Below are positions 1 through 8,832 of a DNA stretch of 23,041 nucleotides, piece after piece. Made by a program: the position numbers and the translations under genes. The notes beneath the pieces are model-generated. The model had not been told where the DNA came from and made no database searches. It saw only the letters and a list, made by a program, of their open reading frames with translations. The stretch's first letter is position 1. Each line of letters starts with the position of its first letter. This DNA is from Anaerolineales bacterium (GTDB taxonomy: Bacteria; Chloroflexota; Anaerolineae; Anaerolineales; Anaerolineaceae): positions 1-23,041 of the forward strand of contig JAGVAB010000121.1 of the NCBI GenBank assembly GCA_020060485.1, in the 5' to 3' direction.

Positions 1-85
1 CAGCCCATTATCATCAGCATTTTGCATCTACTTTGGTCTGGATGACCTTGACCGTTTTGGAAAATCGTAAATGTCAAGCTTTCTT

Positions 86-177
86 GAGAATGCCATGGCT
101 ATTTGCATTGCTTTCTTATAATTCGGAATGAAAGTTCATAAAATATCAAGAGAACATGAGAAAGCCACAGCTATTTG
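86..177 (+). repeat. Imperfect 20-bp direct repeat, two copies
   Basis: GAGAATGCCATGGCTATTTG at 86-105 and GAGAAAGCCACAGCTATTTG at 158-177 agree at 17 of 20 positions; their starts are 72 bp apart. Each carries a GCC-NN-RGCT core, palindromic in the first copy (GCCATGGC). A third, weaker relative lies on the minus strand at 22951-22931 upstream of murA. The arrangement looks like operator sites rather than a mobile repeat, but no known regulator site was recognised. Confidence 0.4.
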
Positions 178-282
178 GAAGGCATCAGTAATGACCAGGG
201 GTAGAAGAAACAATTTTGGTGTAATGGACTGGCTGACGCGGCGAATCAATCCTGAACTCAACAGCTACAGATCAAGTTGGGC

Positions 283-311
283 TTGCATAATCGAGTTGTG
301 AGGGTTACAAT
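283..311 (+). promoter_or_regulatory. Candidate promoter for folC-lon
   Basis: TTGCAT at 283-288 and TACAAT at 306-311 are separated by 17 bp. Initiation would fall near 318, giving a leader of about 34 nt that includes the GGGAAGAAG ribosome binding site at 336-344. The -10 box matches consensus at five of six positions; the -35 is weak. A separate TATAAT at 117-122 could be an additional start. Confidence 0.35.
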
Positions 312-351
312 CCGACCCGTATTACAACCTCATTTGGGAAGAAGTATCAAT

Positions 352-1740
352 ATGGAAGTTGACCAAAAATATCAAGAAGCTCTGGATTATCTATACAGTT
401 ATGTAGATTACAGTCTGACCCGCACTATGCGCTACGCGGCAGAGAATTTTGACTTGGGCCGGATGTATGCGCTTCTGCGGTTAATGGGCGACCCACAGTT
501 GCGGTACAAAGTAATCCATGTGGCTGGAACGAAGGGGAAGGGCTCCACCTCGGCAATGATGGCCAGTGCATTGAAAGCCAGTGGTTACCGGGTGGGGTTC
601 TACACATCGCCGCATTTATCAGACTACTGCGAACGCATTCAGATCAATGGGATTTCCATTTCACATGAACTTTTTACAGCGTTGGTGGAAGAGATTAAAC
701 CTTTTGTGGCGCAGGTTGAAAAACTGACTACGTTTGAAATATCGACCGCACTGGGATTTTGGTATTTTGCCCGGGAAGACGTAGATGTAGCAGTGGTTGA
801 AGTGGGGTTGGGCGGACGCCTGGACGCAACCAATGTGGTCTGGCCGCTGGTATCGGTGATAACATCCCTTTCTCTGGATCATATGGATGTCCTGGGAGAT
901 ACGCTGGCCAAGATCGCTGCTGAAAAGGCAGGGATCATCAAGCAAGGCAGACCGTTGGTATTATCACCACAGCGTGAAGAAGCAAGATTGGTGGTGACCA
1001 GGATAGCAGAAGAACGCCAGGCACCCTTGACCCTGGTTGGGCATGATTACCTATACGCTCCCTGGTCACATTCCTTGAGCGGGCAATCCATGCTGGTTTG
1101 GCCAGCCGCAGATCAGCCTTTGGTAGATGAGTACATTGAGTCTGGTGGAAGGGAAAACTGGGAACCGCTGCGATTGTCATTGCCCTTGCTGGGTCATCAC
1201 CAGGTAGAAAATGCGGCCACTGCTTATTCAGCATTGCAAGTTGCCAGAGCGGAAGGATTGCTTATCCCCGACTCGGCCATTCAAAAAGGGTTTTCTGAAG
1301 TGTTCTGGCCGGGGCGGTTTGAGGTTTTGAGACGCAACCCTTTGTTGATCGTGGACTCGGCGCACAACCGCAATTCGGCACAAAAATTGCGTCAGGCTAT
1401 TGATGATTATCTGCCGGCGCAGCCGGTGATCCTGATCTTTGGCGCCTCAGAGGACAAGGACGTGAAGGGCATGTTCGCGGAATTATTACCGAGGGTTCGG
1501 CAGGTGATTGCCACAGAATCGGTGCATCCACGGGCGATGCCGGCGGATGAGCTTGTGAACCTGGCACATCGCTTTGGCCTCCCGGCGCAGAAGGTTTTAC
1601 CACTAGAGGAAGCAGTAGATCAAGCCCTGCGCATGGCGGGGAATGAATTTGCAATTGTGGCGGCAGGCAGCCTGTTTGTGGCCGCTGCCGTACGGGAAAT
1701 TTGGGAAAGCAGGGTAACTGCTTCGACTTTAAGGGAGTAA
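352..1740 (+). CDS. folC: FolC bifunctional folylpolyglutamate / dihydrofolate synthase
   Basis: This cytosolic ATP-dependent ligase adds glutamate to dihydropteroate and/or folates, so it acts in folate synthesis and retention. The 462-aa protein has the Mur-ligase fold. The P-loop GTKGKGS is at residues 59-65, followed by the substrate loop YTSPHLSDYCERI, the conserved LGGRLDATN stretch, a DHMD motif and a C-terminal VDSAHN motif. Length is slightly above the usual ~430. The frame is open to a TTG at 277, but the ATG at 352 has GGGAAGAAG 7 nt upstream and begins just before the first conserved helix, so I chose it. The stop lies 4 bp before lon, and the lon ribosome binding site sits inside the folC 3' end, so the two are probably cotranscribed. 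Whether it makes dihydrofolate, polyglutamates or both cannot be read from sequence alone. Confidence 0.93.
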   Translation: MEVDQKYQEALDYLYSYVDYSLTRTMRYAAENFDLGRMYALLRLMGDPQLRYKVIHVAGTKGKGSTSAMMASALKASGYRVGFYTSPHLSDYCERIQINGISISHELFTALVEEIKPFVAQVEKLTTFEISTALGFWYFAREDVDVAVVEVGLGGRLDATNVVWPLVSVITSLSLDHMDVLGDTLAKIAAEKAGIIKQGRPLVLSPQREEARLVVTRIAEERQAPLTLVGHDYLYAPWSHSLSGQSMLVWPAADQPLVDEYIESGGRENWEPLRLSLPLLGHHQVENAATAYSALQVARAEGLLIPDSAIQKGFSEVFWPGRFEVLRRNPLLIVDSAHNRNSAQKLRQAIDDYLPAQPVILIFGASEDKDVKGMFAELLPRVRQVIATESVHPRAMPADELVNLAHRFGLPAQKVLPLEEAVDQALRMAGNEFAIVAAGSLFVAAAVREIWESRVTASTLRE

Positions 1741-1744
1741 TTAA

Positions 1745-4201
1745 ATGCCATCAAACGACTGGTTTAATCATCAGGATCCGCCGGAAGATATGGCAAACGC
1801 GCTTCATCAGCGTACGGAAGAATTGTATCGGATTGCCAGTATGGAAACAGATGCGGATGGCGTTTTTGAGTGCAATGCCATCTTATTGCGGGATATTGTC
1901 GTTTTTCCACATATGATCTCGCCTATTTTCATCATTCCGGGCCCCAATCTGTTTGCCATTCAGGATGCACAGTTCAATTTTCAAACGGTGATCGCCCTGG
2001 TGCAAAATGACCCCGATGACGACGAGCCTGCACCCGATGAATTCCTGAGTGTAGGCGTTGAGTTGGCAGTGGGGAGATTGCTGAGTCTGCCGGAGGGCAA
2101 CAATTCTGCGTTGGTACAGGGGCGGCGGCGGGTGGAAATCCTGGCGATCATCGAGTCGGCTCCCTTTTACAAGGTGCGCGCGAAGGTGATTGTGCAGGAG
2201 GATGAGGCAGGCCCGGGCATAGATGCCTTGATGCGTACGACACGTGACCTTTTTGCGCGTTGCGTTCAGTTGGATCACAGCTTGCCAGAAGAAGCACATT
2301 TATTTTCACTGAACATTGCTGAGCCGGGCTGGCTGGCAGATATGATTGCCACGGCAATTTCTCTGCCTTTTCGTGAGCGGCAAAATTTGCTGCTGGAGCA
2401 GGATGTGGAAAAGCGGCTGCATTTGGTAAACGGACTTTTGGCGCAAGAACTGGATGTGCTTGAACTCGAAGAGGAAATCCAGTCACGTGTGCAGAGCGAG
2501 GTGGATCGCAGTCAGCGAGAGTATTACTTGCGCGAACAAATGAAGGTGATCCAGAATGAGTTGGGGGAAGGTGACATCTGGGCGCGGGAGATCGGCGAAC
2601 TGCGCGTCAAGGTAACGGAAGGTGATTTCCCGGATGAGGTTCGGATGCAGGCCTTGAAGGAGCTGGAAAGATTGACGCAGATGCCGGCCATGGCTCCGGA
2701 GGTTGGCATTATTCGCAGTTATCTGGATTGGATACTGGAATTGCCGTGGAAAACGGCCACAGAGGATAATCTGGATGTGATCAACGCAGCCAAGGTGTTG
2801 GACCAGTATCACTTTGGATTGCAGAAAGCCAAAGACCGCATTCTGGAATATATCGCCGTTCGCAGCCTTAAGCCAAAACGCGATCGGCAGCCTATCCTTT
2901 GTTTTGTTGGACCGCCTGGCACAGGCAAGACGTCCCTGGGACGTTCGATTGCCGAGGCGTTGGGCCGCAAGTTTGTGCGGCTTTCACTGGGCGGTGTCCG
3001 GGATGAGGCTGAGATACGCGGTCACCGGCGCACATATATTGGGGCGTTGCCGGGACGCATTCTTCAAACCATGCGCCGGGCGGGGTCGATCAATCCATTA
3101 TTCATGCTGGATGAGATTGAAAAGATGGGCTCAGATTTCCGGGGTGACCCCTCTGCGGCGCTGCTAGAGGTGTTGGACCCCGAACAGAACAATTCATTCT
3201 CTGACCATTATCTTGAGCTTGCTTACGATCTTTCGAGAGTGATGTTCATCACTACGGCCAATTCGGTGGATACGGTTCCGCCGGCACTGCTGGATCGGAT
3301 GGAATTAATCGAGTTCCCGGGGTACATCGAAGAAGAGAAGCTGGAAATTGCCAACCGGTTCCTGGTCCCGCGACAAATTGAGGAATGCGGTTTGGAACTG
3401 AAGGAGCTGAGATTCCAGGATGCGGCAATCAGCAAGGTGATCCGTGAGTACACCTATGAGGCAGGGGTGCGCAACCTGGAGAGAGAGTTGGGGCGTATGT
3501 GCCGCAAGGTGGCGCGCTTGAAGTCTGAAGGCAAACCCTTTCCATCCCGCATTGGGGTGCAATCGGTGGAAAAATACCTTGGTCCGCCAGAATTCTTTAT
3601 GACCGAAGCAGAACGTCAGGATGAAGTGGGGGTGGCCATGGCCATCGCCTGGACGATGAATGGCGGCGAAATCATGCCAGTGGAAGTGTTGATCCTTGAA
3701 GGCAAGGGAAATTTGCAAATCACGGGTCAGGTGGGTGATATCATGCAAGAGTCAGCCCAGGCTGCATTGTCGTATTTGAAGGCGCATTCGAGGGAGTTCG
3801 ATCTCAAGCCTGAAATCTTCGAAAATCTGGACGTTCATATCCATGTACCAGAGGGTTCCATTCCCAAGGATGGACCCAGCGCGGGAATAACAATCGCAAC
3901 TTCACTGGTATCGGCTTTCACGAGACGCCCCATCTACAAGGAAATTGGCATGACAGGTGAGATCACTTTGCGCGGGCGGGTATTGCCGGTTGGCGGGGTA
4001 CGTGAAAAAGTGCTGGCAGCCCACCGGGCAGGATTGAAGATGGTGCTTTTGCCGGAACGGAACGTGAAAGACCTGGTGGATGTGCCGAAAAAAGTGAAGG
4101 ATGATATCAAGATCGTGCCAATTACCCATATCGATGAAGTGCTAAAACTATCGCTGCATCCGGCAGCGGCACCTGAAAAGGCAACTGGCAAGGCGAAATA
4201 A
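1745..4201 (+). CDS. lon: Lon ATP-dependent serine protease (LonA type)
   Basis: Lon is a soluble hexameric AAA+ protease that unfolds and degrades misfolded and regulatory proteins. The 818-aa product has the full LonA order. An N-terminal substrate-recognition domain (about residues 38-235) is followed by a coiled-coil linker. The AAA+ module has Walker A GPPGTGKTS at 389-397, Walker B FMLDEIEKMG and the LSLGGVRDEAEIRGHRRTY stretch. The C-terminal protease domain has the catalytic Ser712 in PKDGPSAGIT and Lys755 in GGVREKVLAA. The 43-residue Ser-Lys spacing equals that of E. coli Lon (S679/K722). No membrane segment is present, which excludes LonB. The start ATG follows folC by 4 bp with GGGAG about 8 nt upstream. 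The last residues are an Ala/Lys-rich tail. It converges on the DivIVA-like gene over a shared hairpin. Confidence 0.97.
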   Translation: MPSNDWFNHQDPPEDMANALHQRTEELYRIASMETDADGVFECNAILLRDIVVFPHMISPIFIIPGPNLFAIQDAQFNFQTVIALVQNDPDDDEPAPDEFLSVGVELAVGRLLSLPEGNNSALVQGRRRVEILAIIESAPFYKVRAKVIVQEDEAGPGIDALMRTTRDLFARCVQLDHSLPEEAHLFSLNIAEPGWLADMIATAISLPFRERQNLLLEQDVEKRLHLVNGLLAQELDVLELEEEIQSRVQSEVDRSQREYYLREQMKVIQNELGEGDIWAREIGELRVKVTEGDFPDEVRMQALKELERLTQMPAMAPEVGIIRSYLDWILELPWKTATEDNLDVINAAKVLDQYHFGLQKAKDRILEYIAVRSLKPKRDRQPILCFVGPPGTGKTSLGRSIAEALGRKFVRLSLGGVRDEAEIRGHRRTYIGALPGRILQTMRRAGSINPLFMLDEIEKMGSDFRGDPSAALLEVLDPEQNNSFSDHYLELAYDLSRVMFITTANSVDTVPPALLDRMELIEFPGYIEEEKLEIANRFLVPRQIEECGLELKELRFQDAAISKVIREYTYEAGVRNLERELGRMCRKVARLKSEGKPFPSRIGVQSVEKYLGPPEFFMTEAERQDEVGVAMAIAWTMNGGEIMPVEVLILEGKGNLQITGQVGDIMQESAQAALSYLKAHSREFDLKPEIFENLDVHIHVPEGSIPKDGPSAGITIATSLVSAFTRRPIYKEIGMTGEITLRGRVLPVGGVREKVLAAHRAGLKMVLLPERNVKDLVDVPKKVKDDIKIVPITHIDEVLKLSLHPAAAPEKATGKAK

Positions 4202-4202
4202 C

Positions 4203-4237
4203 AAAAAAGAAACCAGCCGAGGACTACTCGGCTGGTT
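4203..4237 (-). terminator. Rho-independent terminator of the coaD-side operon
   Basis: A perfect 11-bp stem, AACCAGCCGAG (4211-4221) with CTCGGCTGGTT (4227-4237) around a 5-nt loop, is followed on the minus strand by TCTTTTTTG (4210-4202). The stem overlaps the stop codon of the minus-strand gene at 4224. The U-tract is on the minus side, so it terminates the asp23-to-divIVA operon; the plus side has no U-run, so it may only weakly stop lon transcripts. Confidence 0.88.
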
Positions 4238-4688
4238 GTCTGTTCAGCTCATCCTGAAGGGTTCTGACACCATTGCGTACCTGACCCAGCACCCTTTCAA
4301 GTTCCATCTCCAGATCAGCAAGCGTTTGTAACGCGTAAACGTCAGCGTCTCTTTTGATCGATTCGACGTCCTTTTCTGCCTGGGCGAGAATTTGATCAGC
4401 GCGTTCTTTGGCTGCCTGGACAACAGCATCTTGATCAATGATCTGTTCCCCTTTTTCGCGGGCAAGCGCCAGTGTTCTGTTGGCTTCTTCTTGCGCCTGG
4501 GCTAACATACGATCCCGCTGGGCAAGCAGTTGCTGAGCTTTCTTGATCTCGTCGGGAATGGTGACACGCATTTGATCGATGATATCAAGCATGCGGTCCT
4601 CATCCACAATGACGCTGTGGGTGAAGGGGATGGATCGGCTTACATTGAACAGTTCTTCCAAACGGTCAACCAGGTGCAGGATATCCAT
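4224..4688 (-). CDS. DivIVA/SepIVA-like coiled-coil protein
   Basis: The 154-aa protein has no membrane segment or enzyme motif. Residues 1-50 are a conserved N-terminal region with the signature SRSIPFTHSVIVDEDRMLDIIDQMR. The remainder is a long Glu/Gln/Ala/Arg-rich coiled coil ending in a Leu/Glu-rich helix. The N-terminal pattern (SRSxPxxxSxxVxxxxLLxxxxxxR) matches, from memory, the DivIVA-like proteins encoded next to coaD in Actinobacteria, the SepIVA group that acts in septation and envelope growth. The same neighbour, coaD, lies directly upstream (64-bp gap), supporting the match. Start: ATG with GGAGG 7 nt upstream. Some annotations label such proteins as V-type ATPase subunit H because of the coiled coil; nothing here supports that. 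Function in this organism is inference. Confidence 0.75.
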   Translation of the reverse strand: MDILHLVDRLEELFNVSRSIPFTHSVIVDEDRMLDIIDQMRVTIPDEIKKAQQLLAQRDRMLAQAQEEANRTLALAREKGEQIIDQDAVVQAAKERADQILAQAEKDVESIKRDADVYALQTLADLEMELERVLGQVRNGVRTLQDELNRQPAE

Positions 4689-4752
4689 ATACCGTCCTCC
4701 ATAGAAGTATCACCCAAAAGGTTGCAATAAGCGGGCCAGGTTCTGAATTCTC

Positions 4753-5277
4753 TCAGTCACGCAACGAATTTTGGGGAACAATCTCTTGTTCTTCTCCCAA
4801 TTCCCGAAAACGTTTGTTCAGGGCAGTTGCTACATGGGGGGGCACCATGCTGGTAATATTTCCGCCCAAAGCTGCAATTTCCCGAACCGTTGAGGATGAC
4901 AGGAAGGAATGTTCTTCGTTGGTAATGAAGGCAATGACTTCCACATCCTTTGCGAGGCGATGGTTGGCAAGGGCCATGCGGAATTCGTACTCAAAGTCCG
5001 AAAATACTCGCAAACCTCTGACGATGACCTGCGCATCAATTTTATGACAGAAATCAACAGTGAGACCAGAATACCCCATGATGTTGATTTTGGGACAATC
5101 GATAAATGACTGGCGCACCAATTGCATGCGCTCAACCGGAGAGAACAGAAGGTTCTTTAGAGGACGGTCGTATACTGCTATGATAACTTCGTCGAACAAT
5201 CTGGCGGATCGATTGGCAATATCAATATGCCCAAAATGGATGGGGTCGAAAGTTCCAGGAAAGACGGCGCGCACCAT
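4753..5277 (-). CDS. coaD: CoaD phosphopantetheine adenylyltransferase
   Basis: CoaD transfers AMP from ATP to 4'-phosphopantetheine, the penultimate step of coenzyme A synthesis, in the cytosol. The 174-aa product shows the nucleotidyltransferase motif FPGTFDPIHFGHIDI (residues 6-20, with the catalytic His17), the substrate loop YSGLTVDF, the VRGLR motif and the FLSSSTVREIA motif near the ATP site. The frame extends 11 codons upstream, but ATG at 5277 puts the conserved strand at the N-terminus as in all family members. AGGAG lies 13 nt upstream, inside the 3' end of recG. RecG stops 2 nt before this ATG, so the two are probably translationally coupled. The C-terminus carries an acidic, poorly conserved tail. 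Confidence 0.96.
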   Translation of the reverse strand: MVRAVFPGTFDPIHFGHIDIANRSARLFDEVIIAVYDRPLKNLLFSPVERMQLVRQSFIDCPKINIMGYSGLTVDFCHKIDAQVIVRGLRVFSDFEYEFRMALANHRLAKDVEVIAFITNEEHSFLSSSTVREIAALGGNITSMVPPHVATALNKRFRELGEEQEIVPQNSLRD

Positions 5278-5279
5278 GG

Positions 5280-7811
5280 TTAGCTCACATCTCCTGATCC
5301 GGCTGGCCAAAATCGTTTCATCATTTTCTTCAGCTCCGCGTGTTCTGGACTGGATAAATCGGGGTCAATCTGGAACAGATCCTGGGCCTGGTTACGGGCA
5401 TTTTCGATGAGGTGGATATCAGAAAGGTCGGCTAATTTCATCTCGGCAAACCCGGATTGCCGGGTGCCAAGGAATTGACCCGGGCCACGTAGTTCCAAAT
5501 CGCGCTCTGCCAAAACAAAGCCGTCATTGGTCTCGGTCATTGTGGTCAAACGCTGATTTTCGACTGCGTCTGAATTTTCAGGGATCAAGACACAGTAGGA
5601 TTGAATATCACCGCGGCCGATTCGCCCGCGGAACTGGTGCAATTGTGAAAGCCCAAACCGATTGGCGCCTTCGACCAGCATGGCGGTGGCGTTGGGGATG
5701 TCTACGCCAACTTCGACAACCGATGTGGAAACCAGAATGTCAAATTCCTGGCGGCGAAATGCGCCCATGATCATTTCTTTTTCGTCTGGTTTAAGGCGGC
5801 CATGCATCAATCCCAATTTGAATTGTGGAAATACGTTTTTCTGTAATCGTTCGTATTCCTGAACGGCGGCCTGGCGTTCGTTTTGGTCTTCGTTTTCTGC
5901 CTCAACCAAGGGGTAGATGATGAAAGCCTGGCGCCCTTTTTCCACTTGAAACCGGATCAACTGGTAAGCCTGTTCCCGTTCATGGGGGTGAAGAACGCGG
6001 GTGTCAACGGGCAATCTGCCGGCAGGCAGTTCGTCCATTACTGTGAGATCAAGGTCACCATAGACGGTGAGCGCCAACGATCGCGGAATGGGGGTGGCGG
6101 TCATGACCAGCAAATGCAGGTTTTTGCCTTTGGAGCGCAAATTGGCTCTCTGGGCGACACCAAAACGATGTTGTTCGTCGATGACTGCAAAATGAAGATT
6201 GCGGAATTGAACCGGGTCTTCAAGGAGGGCGTGGGTGCCCACTACAACCTTGATCGAGCCATCTTCCAACCCCTGGCGGATGACTTGTTTTTCGGATTCA
6301 GGCGTATCGCCGATCAGCAAATGGATTTCTTCAGGTTTTATCAGGTTTGTTTCAGGTGACCCTGAGGTTAGAAATTCTTGCATTTTCTGGTAATGCTGCT
6401 CGGCTAGAATGGATGTGGGAGCCATGATCGCAGATTGCGCACCGTTTTCGGCCACAATTGCCATGCCAATGGCAGCAACGATGGTTTTTCCCGATCCGAC
6501 ATCTCCTTGCAACAGACGATTCATTGGCTGCCCGGACTGGAAATCATTCCGCAGATCGTTGATCGCCCGTCTTTGGGCCGAGGTAAGTTCAAATGGCAGG
6601 GTATTCAAGCGGTTGACAAGCCACTCGTCGGTGATCTTGAATATCTGTGCAGCAGCTTGCTGCCATAATCTTTTTTGAGCAAGAACGCCCATCTGGAGCA
6701 TAAATATTTCGTCAAAGGATAGGCGGTTGCGGGCTGCTTTCAGCTGTTCCGGAGAATCCGGGAAGTGGATTTGCAGGATGGCATTTGCCATATCCAAAAG
6801 ACGGGCTGATTTGAGGATTTGGGCTGGCATGTGATCGCGAATGCGGGGTGCCCAATATGTTACGGTTTGGTGCATCATTCTACGCAGCCAGCGCTGGGTG
6901 ATTTTAGCAGAAAGCGGGTACACAGGCACAATGCGATTGGTGTGAAGATGTTCCTGCTCCAGGGGTTCCCATTCGGGATTGGTCATCACCAAACGACCAA
7001 GGTACATATCCACCTTGCCAGAGAGGACAAGCTGCAAGCCAGGCTTCATGCGGCTTGCAACCCAGGGTTGGTTGAACCAGGAGAGCCGCAAAAAACCGGT
7101 GCCATCACTGACAATGACTTCTGTGATATTCAAACGACCATTGTTAATCTGGCGGGATGATGAACTCTGCACAGTGGCAATGATGGTCAGCTCGTCACCG
7201 TATTCAAGGCGGTTGATGGGCTTTAATTTGCTGTAATCATCGTAACGCCGAGGAAAATAAAAGAGGAGGTCATACAGGGAGTTGATCCCAAGTTTGGAGA
7301 AAGTTTGGGCGTACCGTTTTCCAATTCCGCTCAAGGTTGTCAGCGGTGCGCCAAGCGCCACCATATCTGAATCCCTGAGGCCAGGAGATTTGGGGACTGG
7401 CGCGGATTCCGGAGTTTCCGTTGAATGCTCGGTTATGCGAGCCGGTTCCGACACAGACTGCACTGGAGCAGGCTGCGGGGTATGCAGCGGAGCAGGTTCT
7501 TGGGAAGAGGGCGGAATGATTTGCTGGTTTTCAGGTTGGCGGCTTTCGGATTCAATAGGGGGGCGTGCTTCTTTCAGTTCCGACAATAGATCGTAAACCG
7601 TTTCCTTGCGTCCCTGTGTATCCAACCCAGCGTACTCATCGATCTTGCGGACTACATAGTCGATTAGTTGTTGTTCGACTTTTTCGTCCTGGGCTTCTTT
7701 CGTCCAGGCGGGTATGATTTTATCTAACCCTCCAACCACAGCACGGTTATCATAGCTGCGTTCGGATTCCAGTTGCAAAAATTTTTGGAGTTTTCGTATT
7801 GATGATTGCAT
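5280..7811 (-). CDS. recG: RecG ATP-dependent DNA helicase
   Basis: RecG is a superfamily-2 helicase that regresses stalled forks and branch-migrates Holliday junctions. At 843 aa it is about 150 longer than E. coli RecG. Residues 1-85 form a helical N-terminal domain (the RecG_N type found in Chloroflexota, Thermus and relatives), followed by a Pro/Glu/Ser-rich linker to about residue 145. Next comes the wedge domain, starting near LGAPLTTLSGIGKRYAQ with its HhH-like segment and OB fold. The helicase core has Walker A GDVGSGKT, the DEQH box in VIDEQHRFGV, TATPIPRSLA, the MDELPAGR motif and QFRGRIGRG. No ribosome binding site precedes the ATG; instead TAAAAT ends exactly 6 nt upstream, so it may have its own leaderless transcript in addition to the operon message. 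The 173-bp gap to degV is the largest in this operon. Confidence 0.96.
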   Translation of the reverse strand: MQSSIRKLQKFLQLESERSYDNRAVVGGLDKIIPAWTKEAQDEKVEQQLIDYVVRKIDEYAGLDTQGRKETVYDLLSELKEARPPIESESRQPENQQIIPPSSQEPAPLHTPQPAPVQSVSEPARITEHSTETPESAPVPKSPGLRDSDMVALGAPLTTLSGIGKRYAQTFSKLGINSLYDLLFYFPRRYDDYSKLKPINRLEYGDELTIIATVQSSSSRQINNGRLNITEVIVSDGTGFLRLSWFNQPWVASRMKPGLQLVLSGKVDMYLGRLVMTNPEWEPLEQEHLHTNRIVPVYPLSAKITQRWLRRMMHQTVTYWAPRIRDHMPAQILKSARLLDMANAILQIHFPDSPEQLKAARNRLSFDEIFMLQMGVLAQKRLWQQAAAQIFKITDEWLVNRLNTLPFELTSAQRRAINDLRNDFQSGQPMNRLLQGDVGSGKTIVAAIGMAIVAENGAQSAIMAPTSILAEQHYQKMQEFLTSGSPETNLIKPEEIHLLIGDTPESEKQVIRQGLEDGSIKVVVGTHALLEDPVQFRNLHFAVIDEQHRFGVAQRANLRSKGKNLHLLVMTATPIPRSLALTVYGDLDLTVMDELPAGRLPVDTRVLHPHEREQAYQLIRFQVEKGRQAFIIYPLVEAENEDQNERQAAVQEYERLQKNVFPQFKLGLMHGRLKPDEKEMIMGAFRRQEFDILVSTSVVEVGVDIPNATAMLVEGANRFGLSQLHQFRGRIGRGDIQSYCVLIPENSDAVENQRLTTMTETNDGFVLAERDLELRGPGQFLGTRQSGFAEMKLADLSDIHLIENARNQAQDLFQIDPDLSSPEHAELKKMMKRFWPAGSGDVS

Positions 7812-7817
7812 GAAGTT

Positions 7818-7823
7818 ATTTTA
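7818..7823 (-). promoter_or_regulatory. Possible leaderless -10 box for recG
   Basis: On the minus strand TAAAAT is followed by 6 nt (AACTTC) and then the recG ATG. Initiation 7 nt after the box would fall on the A of ATG. No -35 with good spacing was found (a TTGGAA lies 21 bp upstream), and no Shine-Dalgarno sequence precedes the start. The same geometry occurs at 13190 and 15106. Confidence 0.35.
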
Positions 7824-7984
7824 CCGCAAGTTTGCTGAACGATGTTCCAACCTGAGTGGATGATTAAACTTGGGGACATTATTTTGAAACATTTTTCCCC
7901 CAGGGATCATCGGTTCTTTGAAATCGTCAATTTAGATTGACTGCACCCTTTGTTAGGGTAAGCAGGCTTTGTGATGGCATGGGT

Positions 7985-8830
7985 TCAGTCTTCCAAGTCG
8001 CTTTCAACAACTGTCAAGGCCGTAGCTGATGGCCCAAACAGCGTAGCCAAAGGCAAATTGAGAGAATGCTCGCTGAAGGAAGTTCCAGGAAAGTGATCAT
8101 GAACATGGTCTTTGATCAACCTGGCTTCGCTGGCGTCCGCTCCAGGACTTTGCACCAGGGCGATGTGTTCCAATTGATCGAATTCATCGATGAATTCCTG
8201 GAAATGAATACTGATGTGCCTGGCGGTGCGTTTTTTTTCAACAGGGATGAGTTTCCCTTCTTCCATGGTAAAAATCGGGAGCAGTTCCAGCATCTCACCA
8301 ACTGTTGCCTGGGCATGATCGATAAAACCACTATATTGCAGGTATGAGAGATTGGATGTGCTGATCAGAAAGTAGGTGCGATTCATCAGGCTTCGCACTT
8401 TTCGCTCGATATCGGTCAGGCTGCCAAGATGGACGATGGCCTCGGCAGCCTTTTGTACCATCAAGCCTTGTCCAATGGACGTGGTCATTGAATCCATGAT
8501 CTGGATCTTTGGGCCACCACGTAAACTGGTAACAGCTTCACAGGCATTCTGGTAACAGTCATTCAGATAGGAGGACAGAAAGATGCCGATGATCTCGTTG
8601 TATTGTTTTGACAGCCGGGAAAAAATTTGTTTGAATTCTTCAACGGTAGGGGCAAGCAAGCGCGGGGACATTTCCGGGCTGGCGAATGGCGGCAAGTTAA
8701 TTTCTTTGGATTTGACAATCTCGCCGTGCAATACTGTGTCTAATGAAATGATCTTAATGATATTCTGGCCGTAAAACGCGGCATTTGAGAATTGTACAGA
8801 ATTGTCTGTAACGATGCAAACAGAATACAT
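7985..8830 (-). CDS. DegV family protein (FakB-like, divergent)
   Basis: DegV/FakB proteins bind a fatty acid and present it to the kinase FakA for phosphorylation. The 281-aa product has the two-lobed DegV outline: N-terminal IVTDNSVQFSN, FLSSYLNDCYQNA in place of the usual SSxLSGTYQSA, and DSMTTSIGQGLMV, which fits the family well. Two usual signatures are altered. The GGRI segment reads YSGFI, and the C-terminal HxGPG motif reads TLFGPSATAL, so the His thought to contact the carboxylate is gone. The gene starts 2 nt after the fakA-like stop, so a FakA-FakB pair is the obvious reading. Ligand binding may be altered or lost. There is no secretion signal. Confidence 0.85.
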   Translation of the reverse strand: MYSVCIVTDNSVQFSNAAFYGQNIIKIISLDTVLHGEIVKSKEINLPPFASPEMSPRLLAPTVEEFKQIFSRLSKQYNEIIGIFLSSYLNDCYQNACEAVTSLRGGPKIQIMDSMTTSIGQGLMVQKAAEAIVHLGSLTDIERKVRSLMNRTYFLISTSNLSYLQYSGFIDHAQATVGEMLELLPIFTMEEGKLIPVEKKRTARHISIHFQEFIDEFDQLEHIALVQSPGADASEARLIKDHVHDHFPGTSFSEHSLNLPLATLFGPSATALTVVESDLED

Positions 8831-8832
8831 AT

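Larger units (their letters stand above)
1..351. other. Non-coding leader upstream of folC
   Basis: No convincing gene is seen in these 351 bases. The stretch holds an imperfect 20-bp direct repeat (86-105 and 158-177), a TATAAT at 117-122 lying 11 bp after the first repeat, and a second candidate promoter at 283-311. A 36-codon ATG ORF at 191-301 has no ribosome binding site and no recognisable product. The region is therefore best read as the regulatory leader of the folC-lon pair, possibly with the tail of an upstream intergenic region. The first 80 bases show nothing I can interpret. Confidence 0.5.

Noticed and set aside
191..301. 36-codon ATG ORF upstream of folC
   Set aside because: No Shine-Dalgarno sequence, no TATAAT at 6 nt, and an unremarkable product. 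It is kept only as a note in the leader entry.
277..351. N-terminal extension of FolC from a TTG at 277
   Set aside because: No ribosome binding site, the extension is not like FolC, and it would overlap the candidate -10 box at 306-311. The ATG at 352 has a good site.
7926..7941. Inverted repeat GTCAAT-TTAG-ATTGAC between degV and recG
   Set aside because: Short and A/T-rich, with no promoter element at a sensible distance. It could arise by chance, so it is not listed as an operator.
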